A DNA stretch of 64,000 nucleotides. Source: Chelonoidis abingdonii. Its lineage: Eukaryota > Chordata > Testudines > Testudinidae. Shown here piece by piece: positions 12,801 through 61,191 of this stretch (position 1 is its first letter; each line of letters begins with the position of its first letter). Location: positions 134,972,923 through 135,036,922 of the forward strand of contig NC_133771.1 of the NCBI RefSeq assembly GCF_003597395.2, written 5' to 3'. The position numbers and the translations under genes are program-made. The notes below the pieces were generated by a model that was not told the DNA's origin, did not search any database, and was given only the letters and a program-made list of their open reading frames with translations.

Positions 12801-13819
12801 TGTACATTGTAGAAACTCCTAACTGCAACATTGTGATCTTGTTTTGTCTAACCTTTTAAACTTGCTAAATGAAGCATTCTCAATTAAACTGCCTTAGTTT
12901 TGCCCTGACTTGTCAAAAGGTTTTGAAATAGTGGTTTGAGAGTAAAGGGGAGCCACTTGATGTGAAATCTAGTGCCTTCCACCCCATCTTACAAAACAGG
13001 GCATTATTTTTGTCCCTGAGGAAATGTTTTATAGCATAAATTTTAAAAACCACATGACATGCTCAGAAGGTGTAACTGCATTTTTAATTACAATGTAGTT
13101 GGTTCACTGGAACTATTTCTGTATTTCTCTAAGAGCCTTTATGCTTTCTGATTTTATTTATCCAAATATCTGTTTATGGTTAGTTAATAAGACAAAATTT
13201 AATCACATGTGTAAGTGTTTGCAGGACTGGGCTATATATTTGTAAAACTTTTCAGAACATATTCATGGCATAACTAGGGCCATAAAATAAGGAAAAAGTA
13301 CATGAAAAAGGCTACTTTTGACCTAAATGAAATAATGTACTCCTTATATTTTTCTTATTTTTGTATATATTGTTCCAGGGGTGGTTGATTTAAAATTATA
13401 ACTGTCTTTAGGGAAGGGCTAACCCTCTAATTTTAATTTTATTTTTAAAATTTTTATCCTATTTTTGGAGTTGGTGTAATTTAAAATGTGTGTTTATTTA
13501 ATGTATTAGATTAAATGGCCTGTATCTAAGATTCTATATTAATAAACTTCAAACTACCACTATTGCATAATTACCGGTTATGAACAGGTGTACTTTCTCA
13601 CCTTAAATGTAGCATTTTTTGCAGATATTTTGGGTGCTTTGGATGATGACTTTCCTTTATCCTAATTTTATTTTATTTTTTAAACCTAGGAAATCCAAAA
13701 AGAAAAAATCAGCAGTCAGTGTTTTGCCAACAGGACAGGTTGGAAAATTTACAAATGGGACATTGATTCTTAGAGGTCGTGACCTAAAAAAAATTAAATC
13801 GTCAAAAGTGGTTAAATGA
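478..13819 (+). CDS. C1orf131: C1orf131 orthologue, 3' six exons (5' end outside window)
   Basis: Spliced gene whose visible exons are 478-827, 8900-8956, 9923-10018, 10605-10691, 12621-12673 and 13690-13819. Joined in phase they give about 256 codons ending in TGA; the family's human member is about 290 residues, so only a short N-terminal part is missing. The product is very Lys-rich and basic. The conserved core is encoded by the middle exons (motifs [31 protein letters not shown]), which is the DUF4602 signature; the C-terminus carries a KKKKKK run and the motif [15 protein letters not shown]. Family members are nucleolar and C1orf131 has been placed in the human small-subunit processome; that role is from knowledge, not from this sequence. 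The gene is convergent with TRIM67, as in human. Introns carry hAT, CR1 and Tigger-like insertions, none touching a splice site. The first visible exon's acceptor is the least certain point. Confidence 0.9.
890..1238 (+). mobile_element. CR1-like LINE 3' fragment, left part of an interrupted copy
   Basis: Contains the stretch gtcaggaaggaatttccccc, then cagattggcaatgg and ccttcctctgcagcatg, typical of CR1-type 3' regions in turtles. It runs up to the hAT insertion at 1239; the last eight bases (gagtagat) are the target duplication. Its continuation is at 2970. Confidence 0.75.
1239..2969. mobile_element. Non-autonomous hAT element, 1.73 kb, with perfect 8-bp target duplication
   Basis: Begins cagagatcagcagcc and ends ggttgccgacccctg, imperfect inverted termini. 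It is flanked on both sides by gagtagat (1231-1238 and 2970-2977), the 8-bp duplication expected for hAT. The interior is a C-rich repetitive core (about 1900-2520) and a CpG-rich block (about 2530-2860). No transposase can be read. It split a CR1 copy inside an intron of C1orf131. Confidence 0.9.
1900..2520. repeat. C-rich degenerate minisatellite inside the hAT element
   Basis: Irregular reiteration of units such as ccccctgactgcccc, ccaggaccc, tgggaccc and catccaacccc over about 600 bp, with long runs of C (ten at 2419-2428). The G-rich complement could form quadruplex structures. Chance open frames in it are Pro-rich and not believable as proteins. Confidence 0.75.
2970..3027 (+). mobile_element. 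CR1-like LINE 3' end, right part of the interrupted copy
   Basis: Resumes with gagtagatgatctggtggtc and continues ccttctgacctta, the characteristic 3' end of turtle/bird CR1, after the hAT insertion. Together with 890-1238 it makes one CR1 copy. Confidence 0.75.
3385..3975 (+). mobile_element. CR1 LINE, 3' end fragment of about 590 bp
   Basis: Shows the standard CR1 3' progression: ggaactccttgccagaggat, ggcattggccactctcagaa, gggcttgatggacctttggt, ctgaccctttatggc and a gttcttatgttttta tail. 5' truncated as usual. The reverse transcriptase region is absent. Confidence 0.88.
4173..5806. mobile_element. hAT-family fold-back transposon, 1.63 kb
   Basis: Ends are tagggctgccgattaa and ttaa...gacagcccta, flanked by gcttttag (4165-4172) and gtttttag (5807-5814), an 8-bp duplication with one difference. 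About 4173-4770 and 5255-5806 are long inverted copies of each other; for example, the reverse complement of cacttctTGTTTACaatgtc-type sequence near 4622 recurs near 5370. Each arm encodes a decayed transposase C-terminus in opposite orientation. The middle holds a fragment of transposase in + orientation. Confidence 0.85.
4802..5458 (+). pseudogene. hAT transposase C-terminal remnant
   Basis: The frame starting near 4802 reads [20 protein letters not shown], then [17 protein letters not shown], an acidic SDSDDENE stretch and [10 protein letters not shown], and stops at TAA 5276-5278. The same frame continues beyond the stop with [27 protein letters not shown] and [13 protein letters not shown], which is the hAT C-terminal dimerisation region. 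The internal stop and the missing N-terminus (zinc finger, RNase H-like catalytic start) show it is dead. No function for the host is inferred. Confidence 0.8.
5815..8899. other. C1orf131 intron, mostly unrecognised
   Basis: Unique-looking, moderately AT-rich intron sequence between the hAT element and the next exon. I see no repeat I can name with confidence, apart from a short G-run at 7933-7947. Not assigned. Confidence 0.5.
8900..8956 (+). CDS. C1orf131: C1orf131 exon (19 codons)
   Basis: Acceptor tttctttatag|aca and donor gaaaaa|gtaagt. Reads [19 protein letters not shown], phase 0 to phase 0. It leads directly into the DUF4602 core. Confidence 0.88.
8997..9025. repeat. TG/GA microsatellite
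   Basis: Short (tg)n followed by (ag)n tract just downstream of the 57-bp C1orf131 exon. Confidence 0.7.
9255..9609. mobile_element. Non-autonomous hAT element, CAGGGCC family, copy 1
   Basis: Starts cagggccaactccaggc and ends gtcagccctg; flanked by perfect tgtgtgag duplications (9247-9254 and 9610-9617). The centre is a hairpin: 9423-9452 and 9468-9497 are 30-bp arms with one mismatch around a 15-nt loop. No coding capacity. Confidence 0.88.
9923..10018 (+). CDS. C1orf131: C1orf131 exon, DUF4602 core
   Basis: Acceptor gtgttag|gcc and donor gccaag|gtatat. 32 codons, phase 0/0, with the most diagnostic stretch of the family: [19 protein letters not shown] followed by AIMLGAK. Confidence 0.92.
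10605..10691 (+). CDS. C1orf131: C1orf131 exon, DUF4602 core
   Basis: Acceptor ctctttcactgcag|cct with a strong pyrimidine tract; donor agtatg|gtttgt. 29 codons, phase 0/0, beginning [20 protein letters not shown]. Confidence 0.92.
11094..12030. mobile_element. Tigger/pogo-like non-autonomous element, copy 1
   Basis: Left end ctgtaactcctcacttaaag; right end agcaggagttactg, its near inverted copy; both sides are flanked by TA (11092-11093, 12031-12032), the mariner/Tigger-type duplication. The right third includes attggattcacttaacacc and catttttcaggaagataact, also present in the copy at 44702-45806. The interior is unrelated in most of its length to that copy. Confidence 0.8.
12621..12673 (+). 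CDS. C1orf131: C1orf131 exon, lysine-rich
   Basis: Acceptor gatatcag|gaa and donor cagag|gtgaga. 17 codons plus two bases (phase 2), reading [17 protein letters not shown]; the split codon AG|G restores Arg with the next exon. The basic run is a likely nuclear/nucleolar localisation signal. Confidence 0.9.
13690..13819 (+). CDS. C1orf131: C1orf131 terminal coding exon
   Basis: Acceptor aacctag|g completes the split Arg codon. Reads [20 protein letters not shown] then [19 protein letters not shown] and stops at TGA 13817-13819. The C-terminal [15 protein letters not shown] motif is conserved in the family. Confidence 0.92.
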
Positions 13820-14100
13820 CTTTGTTACACCACATCAAAACAGAACGTGAAAATGAGCTAGAATTAATTTCCGAACTGAATAATGTCTATATAGCCAATG
13901 TTTCTTTGCTCTATTTTAATACCTGTCACAATACCTTGGGTTTTTTTGTTTTTTGGGTTTTTTTTACCTCAACAGCACTGAGTTTCCACTCTGGGGAGAA
14001 CATAAAATGCATTGTTACATCATAAATTCTGAGTAAGAAAAAAATAAGTTGTTTTTTCCTATTGATAAGTAACCTAATTAAACTATTACTTTCATTGACT
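13820..14100 (+). other. C1orf131 3' UTR, with candidate poly(A) signal
   Basis: AT-rich, non-coding sequence after the stop. An ATTAAA hexamer lies at 14077-14082 and is the nearest plausible polyadenylation signal. The true 3' end is not provable from sequence alone. Confidence 0.4.
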
Positions 14101-14867
14101 AACAAAGATATTGTACTTTATTAATCTGAGAACTGTTCACTTTGCAAGCTGAAAATTATTTGGATGTTGTCTCAATGCAAAAGTGACTTATGTTGTTTTG
14201 CGGTTTTTTTAACTGAAGCAAAAAAGTTTAGCTGTTTGTGAGTATGAGGACAGTGAGGACATAGCCCAAGATTTTCTATTTAAAAGTAGCATTATTTGGA
14301 TGTTTGCGCTTTTTTTTAAACAGCTCTTGCACTGAAATACAACCATAGGTGGGCAACTCAAGTTTAGCAGGGAGAATAGCCCTCACTATGGAGTCCATGC
14401 TTCTGAATGTCCTGGTGACAATGGGCAGGCAGTTAGCCCAATAATGACAGTTCAGAAAGCATACTTCATACATGCACGGCACCAGGGATGGATTAATGCA
14501 ATCTCAGGCCATGTGGAAGGTATGACAGAGCCCTCCAGCATGGCTCTTCTCTCCTCACAGAGAAGCAGGAGCATCAGCATGGGATTCCCTTCTCCCCGGG
14601 AGTTGCGTTGTATGTTGTCCTCTCCTCAGCAGAGGCAGAAGGGGTTCACCCACTTCTACCTCCCCAGTGAAAGGACAGCAGCCAGGGCTCCCCAGTACTT
14701 CATCTCAACAGCCAGGACATATTTATCAATGGGTTGTTCTCTGTGGGGGTGGTGTTGGGACAGTCCCCCAAAGTAGGGTCTTGGCATTAATGCCCCACTG
14801 AAATGCAAGGGGCAGTTCAGACCTCTTGTAGCTACTGCTTAGGGTTCTCAACTAACTCAGGTAAACA

Positions 14868-15190
14868 TAAGAATGGCCATGCTGGGTCAGACCAAAAGTT
14901 GATCTGGCTTAGTATCCTGTCTTCCAACAGTGGCCAATGCCACATGCTTCAGAGGGAATGAACAGAACAGGTAATCATCAAGTGATCCATCCCCTGTTGT
15001 CCATTCCCAGCTTCTGGCAAATAGAGGCTAGGGACACCATCCTTGCCCATCCTGGCTAATAGCCACTAATGGATCTATCCTCCATGAATTTATCTAGTTG
15101 TTTTTTTTTTGAAACCCTGTTATAGTCTTGGCCTTCACAACATCCTCTGGCAAAGAGTTCCACAGATTGACTGTGCATTGTGTGAAGAGC
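14868..15190 (-). mobile_element. CR1 LINE 3' fragment, reverse orientation
   Basis: Reads gtaaacataagaatggccat, then gctgggtcagacc, ccaacagtggccaatgcc and ggtaatcatcaagtgatcca, the reverse complement of the CR1 3' end seen at 3385-3975. Continues to about 15190 with a decayed accctgttatagtcttggcc. Confidence 0.87.
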
Positions 15191-16140
15191 ATCACTGCAT
15201 TAATTACTCTGTTCATGTTTTCAAGGGCTATTTTGCAACCCTAAGGGCTAGAATTTTTTATTATTATTTTATAATCTTAAAATGAGTGTTCCAATTCTAA
15301 CAATTGCCTGACTCCTGAGGTGGGGGTCACAGGCACATGCTTATGCCTTAATCCAACCCTGCATGATCCTCGAGCTGTGATTTGTTGAGCCACTTTCACC
15401 ACCATTCTAAACAAAGACTAAATTGCATATCTGTTTGGGCTAACTTGGGTATGCAGCAAATGAGTCGTTTTTGCATATTGTCCATTGAGCATGCTTGGTA
15501 AAAAATGTTAAATTGACATTATATGCTCAGAGATGAGTTCACTGCAAAGCAAAGTGCTCATGTTTCAAAATTGGTTAAGACAGCAGTTGAGTTTTGCCTC
15601 CCTGCTATGTTGTAACTTGAATTTTCACACTCACTGCCAGCCCCTCCAGCCCACTTCTGCTCTGCTCCACCTTTTAGTTAAGGTAGCTCAAGCTTTTTTC
15701 CTTGGCTTCAGTTGCTTAGATCCCTTGAACTTTATGGGTGCTTAGACCCTAGTGAACTTAGGAAGCTTATAGGGATGAAGCCACCTTAACATTTATGCAG
15801 GAGCAAAGCTTCAGTCATAAAGAGCTCCTAATCTTTGCAGAACTAGAGCACAAACCTCGTGGGATCTACTAAGGAGCTGAGCAGCACTGGATGCAACATT
15901 TTTCTTTATATAATCCCTCTCCTCCCTACAAAAAAAACCTAGAAAATTAAGTGCCAAAACCAGCAATGTTATAGTTGCTCATAACAGCGGTACACTCCGG
16001 AAATGCAAAAGACTGAACACATAAGCCTAATTCTTCCTCTTGTATTATAACTGAAAATTCTCATATGCTCATACTGTTTGTCAGTATAACATTTCAACAG
16101 CAACTCTTAAGATAGTTATATTACACACATGTAGAACTCC

Positions 16141-16292
16141 AGCAAAGAGTCCTGTGGCACCTTATAGACTAACAGACGTATTGGGTATTCACCCACGAAA
16201 GCTCATGGTCCAATATGTCTGTTAGTCTATAAGGTGCCACAGGACTCTTTGCTGCTTTTACAGATCCAGACTAACGTGGCTACTCCTCTGAT
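16141..16292. mobile_element. Hairpin-bearing short retroposon
   Basis: Positions 16141-16177 and 16217-16253 are perfect 37-bp inverted repeats (extendable to about 44 bp with one mismatch) around a 39-nt loop. The copy ends in cagatccagactaacgtggc plus tactcctctgata. It is flanked by the 14-bp direct repeat acatgtagaactcc (16127-16140 and 16293-16306), a length typical of LINE-mediated target duplication. The tail sequence is a common turtle interspersed motif. Confidence 0.82.
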
Positions 16293-16990
16293 ACATGTAG
16301 AACTCCGTGTTTCTGGTTAAATATGTAGCTTTAATTACTGTTAAGTAAAAATGGTAAAACTTATGTAATGAGCAATGCCCTTGAGTAAATGTTGGAGGTA
16401 GAAAACGCAATGAAATGTGAGTGGTATACAACCAGTACTGACTGGACTAGCAGCAAAAGAAAGCTGATGACTTACGTTATACTGCCTTCTTCCTGGGTGA
16501 GGGAGGGAGAATCTCTGCATCCTGCTGGAATTGAGAGGTTCCCTTTCCTTAACTGCTCTTCCTTCCAGCCTCACGTCCTAACCACAAGCTTTCTGACAAT
16601 CCCCAGAAAGGCTGCAGCCGTCACTCTTGAGTCTTCCCTCTTCCAACACCTGTTTCTTCCCCACCCAGCTTTTACCAACCTGTGGAGCCAGGGAGTGGAG
16701 CATCAAACCTAGGTCTCCTGCAGAACGCTATCCTGACACTATGATTACGCCTGCCTTTATGCTTGGGTCCAGCCACCATCTCCCGACAAGGTGTTCCCAC
16801 TATAGCTCCCTGCTTAATAATATTAATAACCGTGGAAGACTCACAAGGAATGTGAAGTACTTCCCTTCCCCCAGGGGTTGTTTGCTGCCTACATAGCATT
16901 TCTCAGTCCCTTGCTAGCCTAAATATGCGGTTTCATGTACTTTATATGTGGCTGCATGCGATGTGACTTCAGTAGAGCCCAAAGGTATTA

Positions 16991-17140
16991 GGAACATAAG
17001 AACGGCCATATTGGGTCAGATCAAAGGTTCTGTCTTCAGACAGTGGTCAATGCCAGGTGCTTCAGAGGGAGTGAATAGAACAGGTGATCATCAAATGATC
17101 CATCCCCTGCCACCCATTCCCAGCTTCTGGCAATCAGATC
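16991..17140 (-). mobile_element. CR1 LINE 3' fragment, reverse orientation
   Basis: Contains ggaacataagaacggccata, ttgggtcagatcaaagg, cagtggtcaatgccaggtgc and ggtgatcatcaaatgatcca: a second decayed CR1 3' end in reverse orientation within the intergenic stretch. Confidence 0.85.
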
Positions 17141-17529
17141 ATCTGCTTTCATAGCATTACAATTACTATTGTACCCTGCCTGTTACAGTAATTTATTTGA
17201 GAAATTCAGGAGAGTAGGAAACCATTCAAAAGTCTCTCAGCTATAGATTGAGCTAAATAACATGTCAGAATACACTTCACAAATGCTCAGTGCAAACCAT
17301 ACAAAATATACAGCTGATTGGAGGATTCATTCCCTGCCTTGGAAGTTAATAAGTGTTCTAAACCAGAAAATGAATAATTGTGTGACGGTGAATTTCCTCA
17401 GCTTTCCCCTGCCATTAAATCAGCAGGTTATTCTGCTAACTTTACCAAATTGTTGGTTGCATTGTCTGAGTGCAACTTGAACTTTATAACAGCAATTTAT
17501 CAGTAATAGTAAACCAGGCACCATCAATG

Positions 17530-20500
17530 AATTTGTTGGCAGTGTATTAAGAATTTATTTAAAATCTGTAAAACAGCATAAACTCATAGGTCAGGTTTTC
17601 AAAAAAAGATATTAATACACAGTCAGACTTGGACCAAAAGACAAAAAAGTTTTGTTTCCAATTCAAAAAATACAAACTTTTGCTACAGGTACAAAATTAT
17701 AAAAAGTTTATTTTTTTCCTCTTGATCTGGTGACGTACATATACAGAAGTGATATATATTCCACCAGCTCCAATTGATGGAAACTATGGGAAATTATAAA
17801 AGTAAAAATGTCATGGTTAGGAAAAAATCAGGAAACAAGTTTTGTCTTTTATTTAACCAGATGTGAACACTGTTGTTTTATTCCTTTGTACTTTTTTTTG
17901 CCAACATTTAAATTAATATCTTTCATGCTTCATATCACAATTGGAGAAAAAACAGCAGTTCTGCTTCATGCATTAATTCTAACATTTCATCACATTGTGT
18001 CTCCTCGCTGTGCTCCATTCATTAGTTAGAAAGCTTGATATTTTTATTGACAGCATTTATGCAATAGTGGTTAACATCATGATTGCTGTATTGAGAGAAT
18101 GAAGTCTGGACCCCTAAATGTTCACATACCAATCCACTATATAAACTTGGAAATTCTCCAAGTGGCATGAAATTTAGTTTTGCATCTTGTTCTGCTTGGA
18201 TTTGCTTGCAGTAGCATGAGCTCATTTCACCCAGAAATTCTACTGAACGCCCATTTCAGTAAAAAACACGTGCATTTTCTTTATTGTGCAAGGATGCAGA
18301 AGTCCCGGAACATCTATTCTCTGTGGTTTGCATGAGCTTCTGCACCTAAGAAGCCTGTATGCATTTTAAATGGATTTGTGCTTGAAATTCCCATTCTGTT
18401 TCATGTGGACAACCAGCATTACTGATCAGAGGAATCCCAAACAAATGCTGTCAATAAAAATGAGAAACAGCTCATTTCCTTTAAAACAAAACAAAAAGAC
18501 AGAATCTTATTTTCAGGGACCAGTGAGGTCTTTTATATGTGAACATACCATTTTGTAATGCTTGATATATTACTTTAACTTGCTGAAGGACTCACTGAGC
18601 TTGTAATCTCTCTTCCATCGATGAGCTGGCCAAGATGTTTTATTATTATTCTATAGCAAGGTTAATGCTTTGCTTTGCTATTAAAAAAGACCCTGCAAAG
18701 GTGGCAAAGCCTGAGATTAGGCCTAACAGTTTCACTTTAACTATCTGTTTTGGAATGCAGGATTCCAGTACTTTTCAGCATCTTACCTTCTCATGGGACC
18801 CGGTTGGCAAAGCAGAGCTGTAGTCTGGTAAACATCCCTAGATCATAATCTCAGAATCAGTGCTTTGCATTTGTTGGTGGTGGATTAGCCTTGATTTTAT
18901 CTCTTTACCTTGTTTATTCAATATTTTCCATATTAAAGTAAGAAGGCAAAAAAACTGTACATCACGTTTCTTCTTGCTCTAGAACATATAAGAAACTAGG
19001 GTATCCAGTGCTCTTTGCCATCTTTTTAAATTACACTTTAAAACAAACAGAACCCCGTAACACCTACAGTACAACAACAGATTACCAGCCAAAACCAACT
19101 ACAGCAATACATTACAGTGTTCTTATTTACAATATGATGGAATATTATGTATATAATAAATTACATTAATACTTTTCCTCTTAAACTCTGATATACGTAA
19201 TCTCATGAATTTTTTTCCTTCAGTCCAATATAAATACATTTGTCCTCTACAGCGCTCTTTAATTATATAGGCTTTAATGGGAGACGACACTGGTTTCACC
19301 TGTCTTTTCTAAATTTAAGAAGCCAAATTGCACTACAAATTTTGGATAACTCACAGCTCTCTTCACTAACATTTACATTTTAAAGATATATATTATGTGC
19401 TTGTTATGTACCTTTTAAAATGGGAAATAACAAGGATTGTCTGACAGGCCCAGGGGCAAACTGACCAGGTTGTAGCAACACTTTTGTGTGAGCTTCTTTT
19501 GAACTGATCTAATTAAAAGAAGCCAGTAGTGGCTGCATAGGCCTGCAACAGTGTGTGGCTCTGACAATGGTGTGTGGCCCTGTAGAGCTGGAACCCACAG
19601 AGGTTCTTGGGTTAGTGGAGGGGAGACGAGCATGGTCCTGAGGTGAAACTCCTCTCCTGCCACTTTCTATAGCCGCACAAGTTTTCTAATCTGTTTTACT
19701 GAATATACTGGGGAAATCTGTAGAGGAAAGAACTAAGAGGAAGGCCTACAAGGGGTAATATTCTGGATCACACAGCGGTGTGATGGAAATTAAGGGACCC
19801 CTGTCACTCTCCAAACCGTAGTCTTTTTCTTTCACAGTGGTACAGACAATCCAAATGTGTGGATTCAGGAGTCAATGCCTGAATTTTTTAATTTAAACAG
19901 AATTTAAACTCTCAGGGGTCAAGGTTTTTTTGTTTTTGTTTTTTTAAACTCTGTAAATCAATTTACCTCTGTCTTGTGGAGTCTGCACCCAGGCAGGCAA
20001 ACTTTAATAGGTAAAATTTATTCCACGGCCTAAGGCCTTGCTGTCCCTCACCTGGGATATAGTGTCCCAGGGGAGTAGAAGAAACTCCATGAGAGAACTT
20101 TTATGCTTGTCCAGCTGGCCAGGAGGCAGAGTTTCACACACACAAGATGCTGGAAGCTCAATCTCCCATGATCCGCAGAGATCTACACAGATCTCAAGGA
20201 AGCAAGGGGCATCCCAAATGGATTCCCTTGTCCCTGGTCTACCATCCTGATCCTTCTTGGCCCATCAACAGCCCAACTTCTGCGAGAACCATAATTCCAT
20301 GGGCTTCCTGGTAAAGAAGGCGTTGGGGGTAGTGGCAACATGAGTTAAATTGTATTCCCCACAGCTCGTGCGAGGAGAAGCTGGAGGAGCCTAGGTAGGT
20401 CCCTGAGCCCCTGAAGGCCTGCAGAGCTGCAGCCCCAAGGAGGTGCCTGGGGGGAAGTGGAAGGGAACGGAGTATGCGCCTGAGGTGAGACTGCTCTTCC

Positions 20501-23500
20501 CCCCTCTTTCTACAGACACAGGTTCCCCTCTGTGCACAGATATTGAGAAGAGGAACACAGAGCCTGCAGGGCTTTGTGGATGGAAGGGCCTTGTGTTAGT
20601 AATCTACAGTGGAGTGAATTACTTCCAGCCTGAACAGAGGAGTGAATTGCTTTCATTCCTTATGCAGTGTTGGTCTTAAAGGGACAAATTTTGCCCTCAC
20701 GTATACACGTGCGGTTCCCATTGAAATCCATGGGAGCTCCGCATGTGTATTCAAATGCAGAACTAATCTCATAGTCTAGTTCTAATTATTTTTTCATTAC
20801 CACTGTTAGACAAGCTACCAAAATGCACGCAGCTTAAGTCATTAAAATTTTCTTCATAAGGGCAACTTGGTCTAGTTTCAAATATAAGTCCTTAAAACAC
20901 ATACGCAACCAAAAATAGACTCACCCTTTGTAGACTTAGTCCAATTAAAACTGACAATGTTAATACAGGATATATATTTCTAATTGCTCTGTTCTGCAGC
21001 TTCTCTGGTTTGGAAGGGGACTGCAGTTTAAACTAGTCTGCATCACACTTCTACCAGTGCTGGAATGTGTAGAGAACAGCAATGGAGAGGTCCATGTGTT
21101 TCTGCACAAATTTGGAGTGTGCCCCTACCACATATCATTAGCTCTTCAAAACCTGTATTAGCCTGTATTTTTCATTAATAAAAAGAAAAATCAACTTCAA
21201 CTGCACCCTGAGGAGTGACACACAAGGAATGATACAGAAGCACTTATGAAAAACAAAAACAACATAGATATCAAAAGCAATTCCAAAACCCTTTCAGAAT
21301 TCACTTTAAACAGCTTGCAGTGGTTGTGGATTGGAAGGCTTTAAACTCATGTGAATTTTACTTCACAGATATTCGGCATAAAGACAAAAGTTCAGTCCTT
21401 ATGTCCTATACAAGCAGTGCTTTTGTTTTTAATAAGAAAAGTAAAAGTGGAGTGCTTTCTTGTATCAAAATTGTCATAGGATGTTACGTAGTATAAAAAT
21501 CCATATACAACTTAAAATACACTATTCCCATGTGCTGCTCTGTAAAGCTGTCCCCAAAGCCAAGGCTACTGTTACAACTTCTATGTTAGCAGAAGACAAC
21601 TTTACAGTGAGCACACTCCAGAGGAAATTCAGGTCCTGTAGCATTCTAGCTGAGGTAGGCTTCAAACAGACCCACTGAATTAAAAAATCCTGCACAGGGT
21701 CAGATGGTATTTAAAAACAACAGACAAAGAAAACACAGTTGATCTCTGCTAAACTTTTAACAAATTGAAAATTAGGACACCACAGTTATTTCCATGTCTT
21801 AAAATGCACTAATAGAACATATCGCAGTCTTGGAGGAAAGCATATCTGCTCTTCCACTTAACAGTTTGAAGATTTTTTTTCCTGTTATGCTTTCTAGTTC
21901 AGTTGTGATATAAAAGAAGCTACATTTCTGTCTGTAAGGGGAGGCTGGATAAAACGAATGGGTGGCAATAAGCATCCTGCACAGATGGTTACTGATTGCT
22001 TTTGACTTACTACTTCATTCTGGGTTGCTCTAATATCCCATTTTTCACCCTTCTCCAATGGCTGTTCATTGTGATGGCACCTTTCCTGTAACCAGAAGTG
22101 CAAGACCCTCTGTCACATTGGAATCTGCCATCACTTGGTATTACCTGTAGTGGGGAACGTACTTAAGCTGGAGATCATATGTGCGCCTGCAGCAATGTGC
22201 CTGATTTCCAGCATCCCATTCATGAATAGCTCCTTGGATAGACCTGTGCCTAAAATTTTACACAAGGCAATGAGTTTGAATTTTGGTTTAAAAATTGCTT
22301 TTCAGGTATACTGAACACACAACATATTAAAATCTGTGTGCCATATATATTAAGGGCATGGGCGTACACATGTGTATGTGTACAGGTGTGCGTGTAGGAA
22401 GCATGATTAAAAAGGAAATAGTATAACAATAGTATACAGCAGGCTATGGTACTTCTGTTTATTAGCACCACATTTAGGCTGGATCATGAGGACAGAGTTC
22501 TAGGTGCAGTGTCATGACGCAATCTGTTAGGGCTTGCTACTATAAATTAGCTCAGGTAACCATTCTTCCCTCAGCAAAATACACACATGCACACATTATT
22601 TTGTTGTGAGAGAGAAAGAAATTGAGAAAAAAAATATTTACTGCTGACTGCATGCTGGCAAAGGTGCTATCTAGTATTGCCATGGATTGAAACCATCAGT
22701 GGCCAATCAGTTGCTTATTTTTGTGGATGCCATTTGACAAGGGTTCTCATTTTCATACGTTTCAGGTGACCACAAAATTCCTGAGTTGCAGGATAAAGTC
22801 AAAACCTACAAGATTCTTAGGCCCCAGTTCAGCAAAGCATTTGAGCGCATGCTTAAGTGCTTTGCTGGATCAGGGCCTTAATTAGTTCATCCCAGCTGAG
22901 TAGAAAATTAAGACCTTTGATCCCAAGAGATGTTGCCTATCCACAGCTCCCAGGGAAGACTACGGCCACTGCAGGTGCTCAACACCTGTCAGGATCAAGG
23001 CTATAAAGTATCACTCCTCTTCCCAACACGGTCTATTTTGTGTATACCATTTTTAAAGAAACATCTGTGATCACTTCACTGGACTCTCCTCTGCTTCCTT
23101 TTCAGAAGATGATTGTTGCTGGTAACTGAAATGAGTTCTCCCATTTGTGAGACCAAAAGCCACTGCAGTCACACTGAAATGAGAAGCACTAAGGTTTATT
23201 GAGCAGTTTTTACCCCCACTAGGTATAGACCCTAGTGCTAACTAAAATGAGCACTAATTTTGTATAAAAGTACATAGGGCCTAATCTTGTTGCCATTGAA
23301 GTCAGTGGGAGCATAATTAATAAATGCATTTAAGGCCAGAAGGGACCATTATGATCACATAGTCTGACCTTCTGCATAACACAGGGCAATGAAACTCCCC
23401 CAGTAATTTCTGCTTGAAGCCCACAACTTCTTTTTGAACTATAGCATAGCTACTAAAAGATAACCAGTCTTGACTTAAAGAACTCAAGTGATGGAGAATC

Positions 23501-23919
23501 CATCACCTCCCTAGATAAATTGTTCCAATGGTTAGTTGCCCTCACTGTTAATCATCTATTCACAATAATAATGTGAAGCTCAGATCCAATTATAAACGGG
23601 AAAATGTGCTCATTTTAGCTGTCACTATGTGTCTGTAGTGTGCTGTATATATGTGCTTTTGTACTAAAATGCAGGAATGCACACCCATTGTAATAAAAAA
23701 ACCCAAACATTCTATAAGCATTCTTGTTACCAATGTAAAATTAAAAATGGATGTGGATTAATATTAATTATCAGATCATACAGTGCTAGTTAGCAATGTT
23801 CTGCATAAGTGTTAGTCTAATTTAGGGATGACACTGCTTTTCTACTGACAGCAAATGATGACAAATTGTATTTAGAAAGATTACAAAATCCAGCATAGGG
23901 TTAGGCAGCAGGAGCTCAG
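17530..23919 (-). other. TRIM67: Proposed TRIM67 3' UTR (about 6.4 kb)
   Basis: Follows the TRIM67 stop without a recognisable coding exon. On the - strand an AATAAA hexamer lies at 17554-17559, the last good one before sequence that looks intergenic, so the UTR may run this far. A Pumilio-like TGTAAATA element reads on the - strand at 19124-19131. A CR1 fragment lies at 23329-23560. The 3' limit is inference and RNA data would be needed. Confidence 0.4.
23329..23560 (-). mobile_element. CR1 LINE 3' fragment, reverse orientation
   Basis: Shows ttaaggccagaagggaccat, tatgatcacatagtctgacc, ttctgcataacacaggg and gatggagaatccatcacctc, a reverse-oriented CR1 3' end. It would lie in the transcribed 3' UTR of TRIM67. 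Confidence 0.85.
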
Positions 23920-61191
<37,272 letters not shown>

